64,000 bases of DNA from Pseudomonas oryzagri (GTDB lineage Bacteria > Pseudomonadota > Gammaproteobacteria > Pseudomonadales > Pseudomonadaceae). This document shows, piece after piece, positions 47,730 through 56,955 of the stretch. The stretch is taken from positions 62,001 to 126,000 of the forward strand of contig NZ_JAJHPU010000031.1 of assembly GCF_020831405.1 (NCBI RefSeq), read 5' to 3'. Every line of letters begins with the position of its first letter. The first letter of the stretch is position 1. The notes beneath the pieces are model-generated. The model saw only the letters and a list, made by a program, of their open reading frames with translations. It did not search any database and had not been told where the DNA came from. The translations under genes were made by a program, and so were the position numbers.

Positions 47730-48299
47730 ATGTTGCGCCATCTGTACCTGATTGCCGCACTGCTCGCCCTGGCCGCCTGCCAGACCGTGCGCCTGGACAG
47801 CGACTTCGACCCTCACCGTGACTACGCCAGCCTGCAGAGCTGGGCCTGGCAGGAGCCGGCGGTCCGGTACAGCCCCGACGACCCGCGCTTGAGCAGCGAC
47901 CTGACCGCCCAGCGCGTGCGCGAAGCGGTCGCCCAGCAGCTCGAGCAACGCGGCCTGCGCCAGGCCGCCGACCCGGCGGCGGCCGACTTCCACGTGCAGG
48001 CCTTCATGATCGTCGACCGCCGCCAGGAGCAGGTCGCCACCGCCTACGCCGGCGGCGGCTACTGGGGCCGTGGCTACTGGGGTGGCATGTGGGGCTATCC
48101 CTATACCGAGGTGCGCACCTACGACTACCAGGTTGGCACGCTGCAGCTCGATTTCATCGACCGCGACGGCCGGCTGATCTGGCGCGGCAGCGCGGAGCAG
48201 GTCCTGCGCCGCGGGCAGCGCTCGCCGGCCGAGCGCAGCAGCGAAATCCACGAGACGGTGGCGAAGATCCTCGCCCAGTATCCGCCCCGGGGGCGCTGA
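47730..48299 (+). CDS. DUF4136 lipoprotein, second of two
   Basis: The 189-residue protein has a lipobox (LIAALLALAAC, cysteine near residue 17) followed by the DUF4136 start VRLDSDFDPHRDYASLQSWA. Its central region is Gly/Tyr/Trp-rich (AGGGYWGRGYWGGMWGYPYT), and the domain ends GTLQLDFIDRDGRLIWRGSA and HETVAKILAQYPP. This matches DUF4136 (PF13590), an outer-membrane or periplasmic lipoprotein family without known function. It lies 65 bases after the first lipoprotein on the same strand. Confidence 0.85.
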   Translation: MLRHLYLIAALLALAACQTVRLDSDFDPHRDYASLQSWAWQEPAVRYSPDDPRLSSDLTAQRVREAVAQQLEQRGLRQAADPAAADFHVQAFMIVDRRQEQVATAYAGGGYWGRGYWGGMWGYPYTEVRTYDYQVGTLQLDFIDRDGRLIWRGSAEQVLRRGQRSPAERSSEIHETVAKILAQYPPRGR

Positions 48300-48306
48300 G
48301 CCGGCG

Positions 48307-48547
48307 ATGGGCCGGCGCATCCTGATCCTAGTCACCAGCGGGGCGATGCGCTGCGCGGCGCCCTTCCAGATCGCAACCCTGCCCGCCTGCATGGACGCCG
48401 AGTGCCCCTGATTCTCACCGGCGAGGGCGTGCAACTGGCTCGCGAGGAGATCGCCGACACCCTGCGCGCCAGCGACGGCTGAGCCGCTGCGTCACTTCAT
48501 CCGCCAGGCGAGCAGCGCCGGCGCGCGCCTGCTGATGGGCCGCGCCC
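48307..48547 (+). pseudogene. Remnant of a DsrE-family (sulfur relay) gene
   Basis: Three frames together spell a DsrE-like protein: MGRRILILVTSGAMRCAAPF with FQIATLPACMDAEC to a TGA at 48409, then in another frame LILTGEGVQLAREEIADTLR to a TGA at 48480, then EPLRHFIRQASSAGARLL in the first frame again. These resemble the start, the T-G-E-G-V-Q turn and the C-terminal helix of DsrE proteins. Two shifts and a missing central stretch mean it cannot be translated as one protein. The match is by eye; sequencing error is possible for one shift but unlikely for all defects. Confidence 0.6.
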
Positions 48548-48790
48548 CGGGCGTGCCGCTGCACGAGTACCGGCCGATCGGCGAGGTGAAAAGCAGCGCC
48601 AGCGGCGTCGAACTGGCGCAGCTGATCAACCGCGACTGCTACGGCGCCGGCTGGCTGGTGCGCCTGCGCCTGGACGACTGGCCGAGCGCGCGCCACGAGT
48701 TCCTCCCCGCCGCCGCGCTGGCGGTGTTCGCCGAGCCGATGCGCCTGGACGGCTTCGATCCGCAGGCCGCCGAGGGCAGATGCTCGGGCA
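48548..48790 (+). pseudogene. Remnant of a GcvH/LbpA-type lipoyl-carrier gene fused to the DsrE remnant
   Basis: In the same frame as the end of the DsrE remnant, with no start of its own at the junction, the sequence reads HEYRPIGEVKSSASGVELAQ and LINRDCYGAGWLVRLRLDDW. The lipoyl-lysine context VKSSASGVEL and the INRDCYGAGWLVRLRL block are typical of glycine-cleavage H or lipoate-binding (LbpA) proteins, where 10-15 more residues normally lie between them. Hence a deletion within a lipoyl domain and loss of its N-terminus are inferred. An open frame of 105 codons remains here but is unlikely to be functional. Confidence 0.55.
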
Positions 48791-48882
48791 GCCGTGAGCC
48801 GGGAAAGTCCCGCCCGTGGGCGACAGCCGCGCCCGTGGGCAGTAAGCTGTAGCGCCGACTCCCCCGGTTGCGGATCGTCTTC

Positions 48883-50166
48883 GTGAGTGCCTCCCCGTCC
48901 GCCGGCGCCCGCCGCTGGCCCCAAGCCGTGCGCGCGCTGCGCCACCGCAATTTCCGCCTGTACTTCGCCGGCCAGCTGGTGTCGATCCTCGGCAACTGGA
49001 TCCAGCAGGTGGCGCTGGCCTGGCTGGTCTACCGGCTGACCGGCTCGAGCGCCCTGCTCGGCCTGACCAGCTTCCTCGCCCTCGCCCCGCAACTGCTGAT
49101 CGGCCCGCTGGTCGGCGCCTGGATCGACCGCTGCGACAAGCATCGCCTGCTGCAGACGGTGCAGGCGCTGCTCGGCGTGCAGGCCACGGCGCTGGCCGCG
49201 CTGACCGCCCTCGGCTGGGCCACCCCGCACCTGCTGGTGGCGATGGCCACGCTGCTCGGTCTGCTCAACGCCGTCGAGACGCCAACCCGCCAGGCGCTGA
49301 TGAGCCGCTTCATCGATAGCCGCGACGACCTGCCCAACGCCCTGGCGCTCAACGCCATGCTGGTCAACGGCTCGCGCTTCGTCGGCCCGCCGCTGGCCGG
49401 CCTGCTGCTCGGCATCAGCAGCGAGGCGTTCTGCTTCGCCCTGAATGCCGTCTCCTACCTGGCGCTGTTCGCCGGCCTGCGGCTGATGCGCATCGAGGCC
49501 GCGGAGCCGGCCCGCGGCTCGGTCGGCGCGGTGTTCCGCCAGGGCCTGGACTACATGCGCGGCGCGCCGGCGGTGCGCCGGCTGATGCTCAGCGTGGTGG
49601 TGCTGAACTTCTCGGCCTCCTGCTACGCGGTGCTGCTGCCGGTGTTCGCCAAGGACGTGTTCGCCGGCGACGCCACCACGCTCGGCTGGCTGTGGGGCGC
49701 GGCGGGCGGCGGCGCGCTGGCCGCCTCGCTGTTCCTCGCCAGCCGCCGCACCACCGACGGCCAGGAGCGCCTGATCCTGATCGCCTGCACACTCAGCGCC
49801 GGCGCGCTGCTGCTGTTCGCCAACAGCACCTGGCTGCCGCTGGCGCTCGCCGCGATGGTCCTGCTCGGCTTCGGCCTGAGCTGCGCCAACGTCGGCACCA
49901 ACATCCTCCTGCAGAGCCTGGCGCCGGACGCCCTGCGCGGCCGCGTGGTGTCCTTCTACATCGCCTGCCGCTTCGGCTTCGAGGCGGTCGGCGGGCTGTG
50001 CGCCGGCCTGCTCGCCGCACGCTTCGGCGCCCCCGTCACCCTGGACGGCGCCGGCCTGCTGCTGCTCGCCTACTGCCTGTGGCTGCTGCCGCGCCAGCGC
50101 ACGCTGGCGCCCGCGGCTGACGTTGCCGATGGCGGCGGCGCCGCGGGCGATGAAGCGCGCGGCTGA
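48883..50166 (+). CDS. MFS transporter (EntS/MFS_3-like exporter)
   Basis: The protein of about 427 residues has 12 hydrophobic segments. The typical MFS_3 start is ALRHRNFRLYFAGQLVSILG followed by NWIQQVALAWLVYRLTGSS. The loop LVGAWIDRCDKHRLLQ is the motif A equivalent, and NAVETPTRQALMSRFIDSRD and NIDP-like segments are those of the EntS-like group. C-terminal helices include GFGLSCANVGTNILLQSLAP. Members export siderophores or drugs; substrate unknown. The start is uncertain: GTG 48883 is seven bases from GGAT, and TTG 48868 is in frame upstream. It follows the decayed locus. Confidence 0.85.
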   Translation: MSASPSAGARRWPQAVRALRHRNFRLYFAGQLVSILGNWIQQVALAWLVYRLTGSSALLGLTSFLALAPQLLIGPLVGAWIDRCDKHRLLQTVQALLGVQATALAALTALGWATPHLLVAMATLLGLLNAVETPTRQALMSRFIDSRDDLPNALALNAMLVNGSRFVGPPLAGLLLGISSEAFCFALNAVSYLALFAGLRLMRIEAAEPARGSVGAVFRQGLDYMRGAPAVRRLMLSVVVLNFSASCYAVLLPVFAKDVFAGDATTLGWLWGAAGGGALAASLFLASRRTTDGQERLILIACTLSAGALLLFANSTWLPLALAAMVLLGFGLSCANVGTNILLQSLAPDALRGRVVSFYIACRFGFEAVGGLCAGLLAARFGAPVTLDGAGLLLLAYCLWLLPRQRTLAPAADVADGGGAAGDEARG

Positions 50167-50261
50167 GCCGGGCCATTCTCCGCGCAGCGGCTATAGTGAA
50201 TTGACCCCCCGCCGCGAGGGGGCGAACATAGGCTCCTTTACGTACTGCAGGACGCCCCGCC

Positions 50262-50726
50262 ATGAAAGGTCAGACCGCCGTCATCGACTATCTGAAGACC
50301 CTGCTCAAGGGCGAGCTGGCCGCCCGCGACCAGTACTTCATCCACTCGCGCATGTATCAGGACTGGGGTTTCCACAAGCTCTACGAGCGCCTCAACCACG
50401 AGATGGTCGAGGAAACCGAGCACGCCGACGCCCTGCTGCAGCGCATCCTGTTCCTCGAAGGCACGCCCGACATGACCCCCGACGCCGTGCGGGTCGGCCA
50501 GACCGTGCCGGACATGCTGAAGACCGACCTGGCGGTGGAGTACGAGGTGCGCGAGGCGCTGGCCAAGGGCATCGCCCTGTGCGAGCAGCACAAGGACTAC
50601 GTCACCCGCGGGATCCTCGAGAAGCAGCTGCACGATACCGAGGAAGACCACGCCTACTGGCTGGAGATCCAGCTCGGCCTGATCGACAAGATCGGCCTGC
50701 AGAACTACCTGCAGTCGCAGATGTAA
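50262..50726 (+). CDS. ftnA: Bacterial ferritin FtnA-like (bacterioferritin family)
   Basis: The 154-residue four-helix iron-storage subunit assembles into 24-mers. Ferroxidase residues are present at the expected places (Glu18 in [10 protein letters not shown], Glu51 and His54 in EETEHAD, and Glu and His in [10 protein letters not shown]). Position 52, methionine in haem-binding bacterioferritins, is threonine here, so haem cannot be held in the usual way. This and the wording [20 protein letters not shown] match P. aeruginosa FtnA as I recall it. A possible -10 (TATAGT) lies near 50191. Single gene. Confidence 0.92.
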   Translation: MKGQTAVIDYLKTLLKGELAARDQYFIHSRMYQDWGFHKLYERLNHEMVEETEHADALLQRILFLEGTPDMTPDAVRVGQTVPDMLKTDLAVEYEVREALAKGIALCEQHKDYVTRGILEKQLHDTEEDHAYWLEIQLGLIDKIGLQNYLQSQM

Positions 50727-50785
50727 GCCGTCCTTCCCTCCCCGCCAGGCGCCGCTGCCGACCCTGGCGGAGAACCCCTGCCGCG

Positions 50786-51184
50786 TCACTCGTAGTTGAT
50801 CATCCAGCTCACCCCGAAGCGGTCGGTGAGCATGCCGAAGCTGCGCGCCCAGAAGGTCTTCTGCAGCGGCATGTCGACCTTGCCGCCCTCGCTCAGCGCA
50901 GTGAACCAGGCCTCGGCCTGCTCCGCCGTCGACGGCGCCAGCGACAGGGCGAAGCCGCCGAATGGCGTGCCGCCCGGACAGCCGTCGGAGGCCATCAGCG
51001 TGCTGTCGCCGATGCGCAGATTGGCATGCATCACCTTGTCGCCCCAGTCCGGCGGTACCGGCATCGGCTCCGGAGCTTCCTTGCAGCGCATCAGCAGAAT
51101 GACCTCGGCGCCCAGCACCTGGGTGTAGAGCGCCAGCGCCTCCTCACAGTGGCCGGAGAAGAACAGGTAGGGTTCGACTTTCAT
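50786..51184 (-). CDS. VOC family (PhnB-like) protein
   Basis: The 132-residue protein follows the PhnB/YjdN-type glyoxalase fold. It starts MKVEPYLFFSGHCEEALALY, then KVMHANLRIGDSTLMASDGC, ALSLAPSTAEQAEAWFTALS and KTFWARSFGMLTDRFGVSWM. Such proteins are dimers of unknown substrate, not true methyltransferases despite older names. It is convergent with ftnA (59 bases between stops) and divergent from the hemerythrin gene. Confidence 0.88.
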   Translation of the reverse strand: MKVEPYLFFSGHCEEALALYTQVLGAEVILLMRCKEAPEPMPVPPDWGDKVMHANLRIGDSTLMASDGCPGGTPFGGFALSLAPSTAEQAEAWFTALSEGGKVDMPLQKTFWARSFGMLTDRFGVSWMINYE

Positions 51185-51344
51185 GGCAACCTCCGAAAAG
51201 CGGCACTCGGCCGGGACAGAGGTAATGAAGTCTAGGTCGCCAGGCCGCCGCCGGCGGAGCCCGCTCATCGGCTGCCCGGGGCCCGCAGCTCGGCTGCCGC
51301 GTGGACTAGACTGGGGTAGAGCCCGCCAGCGCCACGGAGTCCCC

Positions 51345-51878
51345 ATGAGTCAGGCCATCGCCGATCTACGCCACGAGCACGCAGCGATCCTTGCCGCTCT
51401 GCCGCTCCTCGAGCGCCTCGCCGCGCGGGCCGGCAGCAGCGCAGACGCCACCGATCTCGCCGCCTTGCTCGACTTCCTGCGCGACTTCGTCGACCGCTGC
51501 CATCACGGCAAGGAGGAGGACCTCCTGTTCCCGGCCATGGTCAAGGCGGGCCTCGCCGATCACGGTGGCTTCATCGACGAACTGCGCGCCGAGCACCTCC
51601 AGGGCCGCGAGCTGCTGCAGCGCCTGGTCGAGACCAGCGCGCCGCTGCAGGCCCACGCCTTCGCCGCGACCGCCGCGGCCTACAGCGCCCACCTGCGCGC
51701 GCATATCGACAAGGAGAACACCGCGCTGTTCTCGATGGCCGAGCGCCTGCTCGACAGCCCGGACATGGCGGCGCTGCAGCAGGCCTTCGCGGTCCATGAG
51801 GAGCGGGTCATCGGCCACGGCCGCCACGAACGGCTGCATGCCCTGCTAGAGCGGCTCGAGGCGACGTATCCCGCCTGA
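51345..51878 (+). CDS. Hemerythrin-like (HHE) domain protein
   Basis: The 177-residue cytoplasmic protein has the HHE-cation-binding layout: LRHEHAAILAAL, CHHGKEEDLLFPAMVKAG, LRAEHLQGRELL and LRAHIDKENTALFSMAERLL, supplying histidines and carboxylates for a di-iron site. A C-terminal extension has HEERVIGHGRHERLH. Roles in oxygen or nitric-oxide sensing or iron handling are known for relatives; none can be chosen here. The nearby ferritin gene is suggestive only. Confidence 0.85.
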   Translation: MSQAIADLRHEHAAILAALPLLERLAARAGSSADATDLAALLDFLRDFVDRCHHGKEEDLLFPAMVKAGLADHGGFIDELRAEHLQGRELLQRLVETSAPLQAHAFAATAAAYSAHLRAHIDKENTALFSMAERLLDSPDMAALQQAFAVHEERVIGHGRHERLHALLERLEATYPA

Positions 51879-51899
51879 ACCTCAGGGCGGGGTCGGCGG

Positions 51900-52562
51900 T
51901 CAGGTATAGCCCTGCTTCCAGCGCAGCGGGACGAAGCGGATCGGCGGCAGCGGCGGCTGATCCGGGGCGCTCAGTGCCTGCGACAGATCGACGGTGATGT
52001 CGTGCAGCTCGGGCGAGGGCACCGGCGTGGCGAAGTCGATCGATAGCAGATAGCGCCGCCCCACCTCCCCCAGCACGAACCCATCCTGCCGTGGCTGGTG
52101 CTCCCAGCGTCCAGCCTGCGTGGCCGCCTTGCCTTGCGCATCCCACTGTGCGAACTCGAAACCGGCACTGCCGGTGAAACGTCGGTTGGCGAAGCCGAGC
52201 ACGGCCTGCTGCGGACGGAACACGAAGCCCGGCACGCGGGGCGTCACCGTGATGTAGACCCGCGTGCGGCCCGGCGTGCGGTTGTCGAAGTAGACCGGGC
52301 GCGGACTGACGTAGAGCGGCAGGACGAACAGGTAGAGGTGGGTATCGTAGGTGCGCAGCGAGTTGTCGAGGGTCACCGCCAGTTCGAGCCCGGACGCCAC
52401 CAGGGGCGGCCTGCTGAACTCGGGCAACTCGGCCAACCCGCGCGTATCGGGCGGCGTGTCGCCCAGGTAGGCGAAGCTCTCCCAGCCGCCCCGAAAGCCC
52501 GCGCAACCGGCCAGGCCCAGGAGCAGCAGGAGACACAACGATACCGCCGGTCTTGTGCGCAT
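51900..52562 (-). CDS. Putative lipoprotein of unknown function
   Basis: The 220-residue protein has a lipoprotein signal (VSLCLLLLLGLAGC, lipobox LAGC, cysteine near residue 20). The mature part is mostly beta: LELAVTLDNSLRTYDTHLYL, VYITVTPRVPGFVFRPQQAV, RYLLSIDFATPVPSPELHD. No family is recognised. It is convergent with the hemerythrin gene (21 bases between stops), and the downstream thrB gene on the same strand starts about 1 kb away with its stop 47 bases upstream of this start, so they may share a transcript. Confidence 0.72.
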   Translation of the reverse strand: MRTRPAVSLCLLLLLGLAGCAGFRGGWESFAYLGDTPPDTRGLAELPEFSRPPLVASGLELAVTLDNSLRTYDTHLYLFVLPLYVSPRPVYFDNRTPGRTRVYITVTPRVPGFVFRPQQAVLGFANRRFTGSAGFEFAQWDAQGKAATQAGRWEHQPRQDGFVLGEVGRRYLLSIDFATPVPSPELHDITVDLSQALSAPDQPPLPPIRFVPLRWKQGYT

Positions 52563-52609
52563 CGGCCAGACTCCGTGCCGGTGGGTCAGCTCCAGGCCTG
52601 TCGACGAGG

Positions 52610-53566
52610 CTACAAGGCGAACGGCAGGCCCGGGATCGGCGTCCCCGGCTGGCGCGCCTGCAGCAGGCGGCGGTATTCCTCGGGATCCTTGATCAGCACG
52701 TCCTGGCCGGCGAAGGCCTCGGCGGCGATCAGGCGCGACAGCCAGAAGCGCACGCAGGCGATACGCAGCATGGCCGGCCACAGCTCGGCCTCGAGGGCGG
52801 TGAACGGCCGCAGCGCGGCATAGCCGGCGAGGAGGGCGTTGAGGCGGCGGGGGTCGAACTCGCCGCACGGTTCGCTGCACCAGTCGTTGGCGGCGATCGC
52901 CAGGTCGTAGAGCATCGGCCCCGAGCAGGCGTTGTAGAAGTCGATCACCCCGGAGAGGAAATTGCCGTCGAACAGCACGTTGTCGTGGAACAGATCGCCG
53001 TGCAGATTGGCCTGCGGCAGGTGGTCGAGGCGCGGACGCAGGTGGGCGATCTCTTCCAGGGCGGCCTTGAGCAGGCCACGCGCCTCGTCGTCCAGGCGCA
53101 GGGCCTGCAGCGGCCCCTCGGCGAGCATCCAGTCGAGGCCACGGTCGCTCGGCCGCTCGATCATCTCTGCGCGGGTGGCCAGGTGCAGACGCGCCAGCAG
53201 CTCGCCGACCGCCTGGCACTGGTGCGAGTTGGGCAGCGCAACGTGATGGCCGGAGAGCCGCGGCTGCAGCAGCGCCGGCAGCCCGGCCAGCTCGCCGAGC
53301 GCGCCGCCGTCGGTCGTGCGCACCGCGTAGGGCACCGGCAGGCCGGCCTCGTGCAGCACGTCGAGCAGGGCGATGAAGAACCCCATGTCCTCCCGCGGGC
53401 CGCGTTCGATCAGGGTCAGCACGTATTCGCCGCTTTCCAGGCTGACGAAGAAGTTGCTGTTTTCCGTACCGGCGGCGATGCCCTGGAACTCCAGCAGGCG
53501 CCCCAGCCCGTAGGGGGCGAGAAAGGCTTCCAGTTCGTGGCGTTCCAGCGGGGTGAAAACGGACAT
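52610..53566 (-). CDS. thrB: Homoserine kinase (ThrB, APH-fold type)
   Basis: The 318-residue kinase makes O-phosphohomoserine for threonine synthesis. It is of the aminoglycoside-phosphotransferase-like type found in Pseudomonas instead of the GHMP type. It starts MSVFTPLERHELEAFLAPYG with GTENSNFFVSLESGEYVLTL. The catalytic loop is ANLHGDLFHDNVLFDG (about residues 188-203) and the metal motif GVIDFYNACSGPMLYDLAI. It lies next to polA, as in P. aeruginosa. Confidence 0.94.
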   Translation of the reverse strand: MSVFTPLERHELEAFLAPYGLGRLLEFQGIAAGTENSNFFVSLESGEYVLTLIERGPREDMGFFIALLDVLHEAGLPVPYAVRTTDGGALGELAGLPALLQPRLSGHHVALPNSHQCQAVGELLARLHLATRAEMIERPSDRGLDWMLAEGPLQALRLDDEARGLLKAALEEIAHLRPRLDHLPQANLHGDLFHDNVLFDGNFLSGVIDFYNACSGPMLYDLAIAANDWCSEPCGEFDPRRLNALLAGYAALRPFTALEAELWPAMLRIACVRFWLSRLIAAEAFAGQDVLIKDPEEYRRLLQARQPGTPIPGLPFAL

Positions 53567-53594
53567 GGGGTCTCCTGTGGTGGGGATGGGCGGT

Positions 53595-53879
53595 TTACCA
53601 GCGGAAGATTTCCCACTGCGGGATCAGCATGTCCGGATTGTCCGAGCGGATGAAGTTGCTGTCGCCGTCGGCACGCACCAGGAAGTAGGGCTTGCCGATC
53701 TTGGGGGTCACCTTGATGGCGTAGAGGAAACCGTTGACGCGGTATTCCTGGATGGTCTTGTCGCCTTCCTGGCGGATGGTCACCTCCGGTTCGGCGCTCG
53801 GCGCCTCGTCCTGGGCGAAGGCAGCCAGCGGGGCCGCGACCAGCAGGCCGGCGAGCAACAGGCGGTTGAATGCGCGCAT
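53595..53879 (-). CDS. DUF2782 small exported protein
   Basis: The 94-residue protein has a signal peptide (RLLLAGLLVAAPLAAFA) and the DUF2782 (PF11191) core PEVTIRQEGDKTIQEYRVNG with FLYAIKVTPKIGKPYFLVRA. It sits between thrB and polA, an arrangement I recall in P. aeruginosa. Function is unknown. The start at ATG 53879 gives the cleanest signal peptide. Its stop is 28 bases before thrB on the same strand, so the two probably form one transcript, divergent from polA. Confidence 0.88.
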   Translation of the reverse strand: MRAFNRLLLAGLLVAAPLAAFAQDEAPSAEPEVTIRQEGDKTIQEYRVNGFLYAIKVTPKIGKPYFLVRADGDSNFIRSDNPDMLIPQWEIFRW

Positions 53880-53956
53880 GGTGGTAACCTTATTCCTTTG
53901 CAGTTGTCGAGCCTGACATCTTACTCCGGTCGCATCGCCCAAGAGTCGATTTCCCT

Positions 53957-56755
53957 ATGAGTCTAGCCCCTCTCGTCCTGGTGGACGGTTCCTCCTACCT
54001 GTACCGCGCCTTCCATGCGCTGCCGCCGCTGCACACCTCCGCCGGCCTGCCCACCGGTGCGGTGAAGGGCGTGCTGAACATGCTGCTGAGCCTGCGCCGC
54101 CAGTATCCGGACAGCCCCTTCGCCGTGGTGTTCGACGCCAAGGGACCGACCTTCCGCGACGAGCTGTTCGAGCACTACAAGTCGCACCGTCCGCCGATGC
54201 CGGACGATCTGCGCGTGCAGGTCGAGCCGTTGCACGCCTGCGTGCGCGCCCTCGGCCTGCCGTTGTTGTGCATGGAGGGAGTGGAGGCCGACGACGTGAT
54301 CGGCACCCTGGCGCGCTCGAGCGCCGCGGCCGCGCGCCCGGTAGTGATCTCCACCGGCGACAAGGACATGGCCCAGTTGGTCGACGGCCACATTACGCTG
54401 GTCAACACCATGACCGGAAGCGTGCTGGACTGCGATGGCGTAAAAGAGAAATTCGGCGTCGGTCCTGAGCTGATCATCGACTTCCTGGCGCTGATGGGCG
54501 ACAAGGTCGACAACATCCCCGGCGTGCCCGGGGTCGGCGAGAAGACCGCGCTGGGCCTGCTGCAGGGCCTGGGTGGCGGCCTCGACGTGATCTACGCCAA
54601 CCTCGAGCAGGTGGCCGGGCTGCCGATCCGCGGCGCCAAATCGCTGGCCGCCAAGCTCGCCGAACACCGCGAGATGGCCTACCTGTCCTATCAGCTGGCC
54701 ACCATCAAGACCGACGTGACGCTGCAGATCGCCCTCGACGACCTGCACCCGGTCGCCGCCGACCGCGCGGCGCTGATCGAGCTGTACCGCGAGCTGGAGT
54801 TCAAGAGCTGGCTCGACGGCCTGCTGCGCGAAGCCAAGCCGGCCGGCGCTTCGCCGGCGGGCGGCCCTGCGGCAGGCGAACCGGCCCCGGCCGCACCTGC
54901 CGCTGCCGGCGAAGCGAGCCCCGCAGAAACCGCCGACGCGCCGCCAACGCGCTACGAGACGGTGCTCGAGCAGGCGCAGTTCGACGCCTGGCTGGAGAAG
55001 CTCCAGGCGGCGGAGCTGATCGCCTTCGACACCGAGACCACCAGCCTCGACGCCCAGCAGGCCGAGCTGGTCGGTCTGTCCTTCGCGGTCAGTCCGTTTG
55101 AAGCCGCCTACCTGCCGCTGGCGCACAACTACATGGGCGTGCCCGAGCAGCTCGACCGCGACGCGGTGCTGGCCGCGCTCAAGCCGCTGCTGGAAGACCC
55201 GGCCAAGGCCAAGGTCGGCCAGCACGCCAAGTACGACATGAACGTGCTCGCCCACTACGGCATCACCGTGCGTGGCGTGGCCTTCGACACCATGCTGGAG
55301 TCCTACGTGCTGGACTCCACGGCGACCCGCCACGACATGGACAGCCTGGCGCTCAAGTACCTCGGCCACTCGACCATCCGCTTCGAGGACATCGCCGGCA
55401 AGGGCGCCAAGCAGTTGACCTTCGACCAGATCGCCCTCGAGCAGGCCGGCCCCTACGCCGCCGAGGACGCCGACGTGACCCTGCGTCTGCACCAGACCCT
55501 GTGGGGCAAGCTGGAGAGCGTGCCATCGCTGGCCTGCGTGCTGACCGACATCGAGATGCCGCTGGTGCCGGTGCTGGCGCGCATCGAGCGCCACGGCGCG
55601 CTGGTCGACGCCCGCCTGCTCGGCCTGCAGAGCGTCGAACTCGGCGAGAAGATGCAGCAGCTCGAGCGCGCCGCCTTCGAGCTGGCCGGCGAGGAGTTCA
55701 ACCTTTCCTCGCCCAAGCAGCTCGGCACCATCCTCTACGACAAGCTCGGCCTGCCGGTGCTGTCGAAGACCGCCAAGGGCCAGGCCTCCACCGCGGAAGG
55801 CGTACTCGCCGAACTGGCCGAGCAGGGCTACGCGCTGCCGCAGGTGCTGATGGACTACCGCAGCGTCAGCAAGCTCAAGAGCACCTACACCGACAAGCTG
55901 CCCGAGCAGATCAACCCGCGCACCGGACGCATCCACACCAGCTACCACCAGGCGGTGGCCGCCACCGGCCGGCTGTCCTCCTCCAACCCCAACCTGCAGA
56001 ACATTCCGATCCGCACCGCCGAGGGACGGCGTATTCGCCAGGCCTTCGTCGCTCCCAAGGGCTACAAGCTGGTGGCCGCCGACTACTCGCAGATCGAGCT
56101 GCGCATCATGGCCCACCTGGCCCAGGACGAAGGCCTGCTCGACGCCTTCCGCCACGATCGCGACGTGCACCGCGCCACCGCCGCCGAGGTGTTCGGCGTC
56201 GAGCTGGAGCAGGTGAGCGCCGAGCAGCGGCGGCGCGCCAAGGCGATCAACTTCGGCCTGATCTACGGCATGAGCGCCTTCGGCCTGGCCAAGCAGGTCG
56301 GCGTCGACCGCAAGGAGGCGCAGGCCTACATCGATCGCTACTTCGCCCACTATCCCGGCGTGCTGGCCTACATGGAGCGCACCCGCGAGCAGGCCGCCGC
56401 CCAGGGCTTCGTCGAGACCCTGTTCGGCCGCCGCCTGTACCTGCCGGAGATCCAGGCGCAAAACGGGGCGATGCGCAAAGCCGCCGAGCGCACGGCGATC
56501 AACGCGCCGATGCAGGGCACCGCGGCGGACATCATCAAGCGCGCCATGGTGGCGGTGGACGCCTGGCTGCAGGAGGCGGGGCTGGACGCGCGGATGATCC
56601 TCCAGGTGCACGACGAACTGGTGCTGGAGGTGCGCGAGGACCAGGTGGAGGCGCTCAAGGCCGGCCTGCTGCCGCACATGAGCGGCGCCGCCGCGCTGGA
56701 CGTGCCGCTGCTGGTGGAGGTCGGGGTAGGCGACAACTGGGACGAGGCGCACTGA
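53957..56755 (+). CDS. polA: DNA polymerase I
   Basis: The 932-residue enzyme has three domains. The 5'-3' exonuclease (about residues 1-295) contains [17 protein letters not shown] and [11 protein letters not shown] Pro/Ala-rich linker follows (about 295-325). The 3'-5' exonuclease (about 335-520) has [20 protein letters not shown] with its carboxylates intact. The polymerase has motif [21 protein letters not shown], the O-helix region [20 protein letters not shown] and motif [11 protein letters not shown]. It fills repair and Okazaki gaps. The repeat element overlaps its stop. Confidence 0.96.
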   Translation: MSLAPLVLVDGSSYLYRAFHALPPLHTSAGLPTGAVKGVLNMLLSLRRQYPDSPFAVVFDAKGPTFRDELFEHYKSHRPPMPDDLRVQVEPLHACVRALGLPLLCMEGVEADDVIGTLARSSAAAARPVVISTGDKDMAQLVDGHITLVNTMTGSVLDCDGVKEKFGVGPELIIDFLALMGDKVDNIPGVPGVGEKTALGLLQGLGGGLDVIYANLEQVAGLPIRGAKSLAAKLAEHREMAYLSYQLATIKTDVTLQIALDDLHPVAADRAALIELYRELEFKSWLDGLLREAKPAGASPAGGPAAGEPAPAAPAAAGEASPAETADAPPTRYETVLEQAQFDAWLEKLQAAELIAFDTETTSLDAQQAELVGLSFAVSPFEAAYLPLAHNYMGVPEQLDRDAVLAALKPLLEDPAKAKVGQHAKYDMNVLAHYGITVRGVAFDTMLESYVLDSTATRHDMDSLALKYLGHSTIRFEDIAGKGAKQLTFDQIALEQAGPYAAEDADVTLRLHQTLWGKLESVPSLACVLTDIEMPLVPVLARIERHGALVDARLLGLQSVELGEKMQQLERAAFELAGEEFNLSSPKQLGTILYDKLGLPVLSKTAKGQASTAEGVLAELAEQGYALPQVLMDYRSVSKLKSTYTDKLPEQINPRTGRIHTSYHQAVAATGRLSSSNPNLQNIPIRTAEGRRIRQAFVAPKGYKLVAADYSQIELRIMAHLAQDEGLLDAFRHDRDVHRATAAEVFGVELEQVSAEQRRRAKAINFGLIYGMSAFGLAKQVGVDRKEAQAYIDRYFAHYPGVLAYMERTREQAAAQGFVETLFGRRLYLPEIQAQNGAMRKAAERTAINAPMQGTAADIIKRAMVAVDAWLQEAGLDARMILQVHDELVLEVREDQVEALKAGLLPHMSGAAALDVPLLVEVGVGDNWDEAH

Positions 56756-56895
56756 GAGCCTGTCCACGACCTGCTGCGCGTCGGCCATGCTGCGTTGAAA
56801 TCGGTTTCGGAATGCTCATTTGCACCAGCAAACTCCGCTTCCTCAACCGATTTCGCCTTGCCTGGCTCTAGCTCGCGAGATCGTGAACAGACTCT
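56755..56895. repeat. Short copy of the MITE-like element
   Basis: The ends AGAGCCTGTCCACGACCT and AGATCGTGAACAGACTCT are inverted repeats of the type seen at 21331-21590, and the inner CAACCGATTTCGCCTTGCCT block is the reverse complement of that copy's left part. It is a 141-base derivative in opposite orientation, placed exactly between the polA stop and the ersA promoter. Confidence 0.75.
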
Positions 56896-56920
56896 GAAAC
56901 CTGTCAGCCGACCGACGGTC

Positions 56921-56949
56921 GAACTTTACCCGCGGGGGAGCGGTCAACT
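56921..56949 (+). promoter_or_regulatory. Envelope-stress (AlgU/sigma-22) type promoter of the ErsA-like RNA
   Basis: GAACTT (56921-56926) is followed after 17 bases by TCAACT, near the GAACTT-N16/17-TCTGA consensus of AlgU/sigma-22. The -35 is perfect, the -10 partial. P. aeruginosa ErsA is known to be driven by sigma-22. Confidence 0.6.
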
Positions 56950-56955
56950 GTTTCG

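Noticed and set aside
48535-48852. An intact 105-codon gene
   Set aside because: It has no ribosome site, begins inside the DsrE remnant, and lacks part of the lipoyl domain it resembles.
53963-56788. A 941-codon open frame on the minus strand across polA
   Set aside because: It mirrors polA codon by codon, as happens with GC-rich codon bias, has low-complexity His/Gly/Leu-rich sequence, and lacks any domain.
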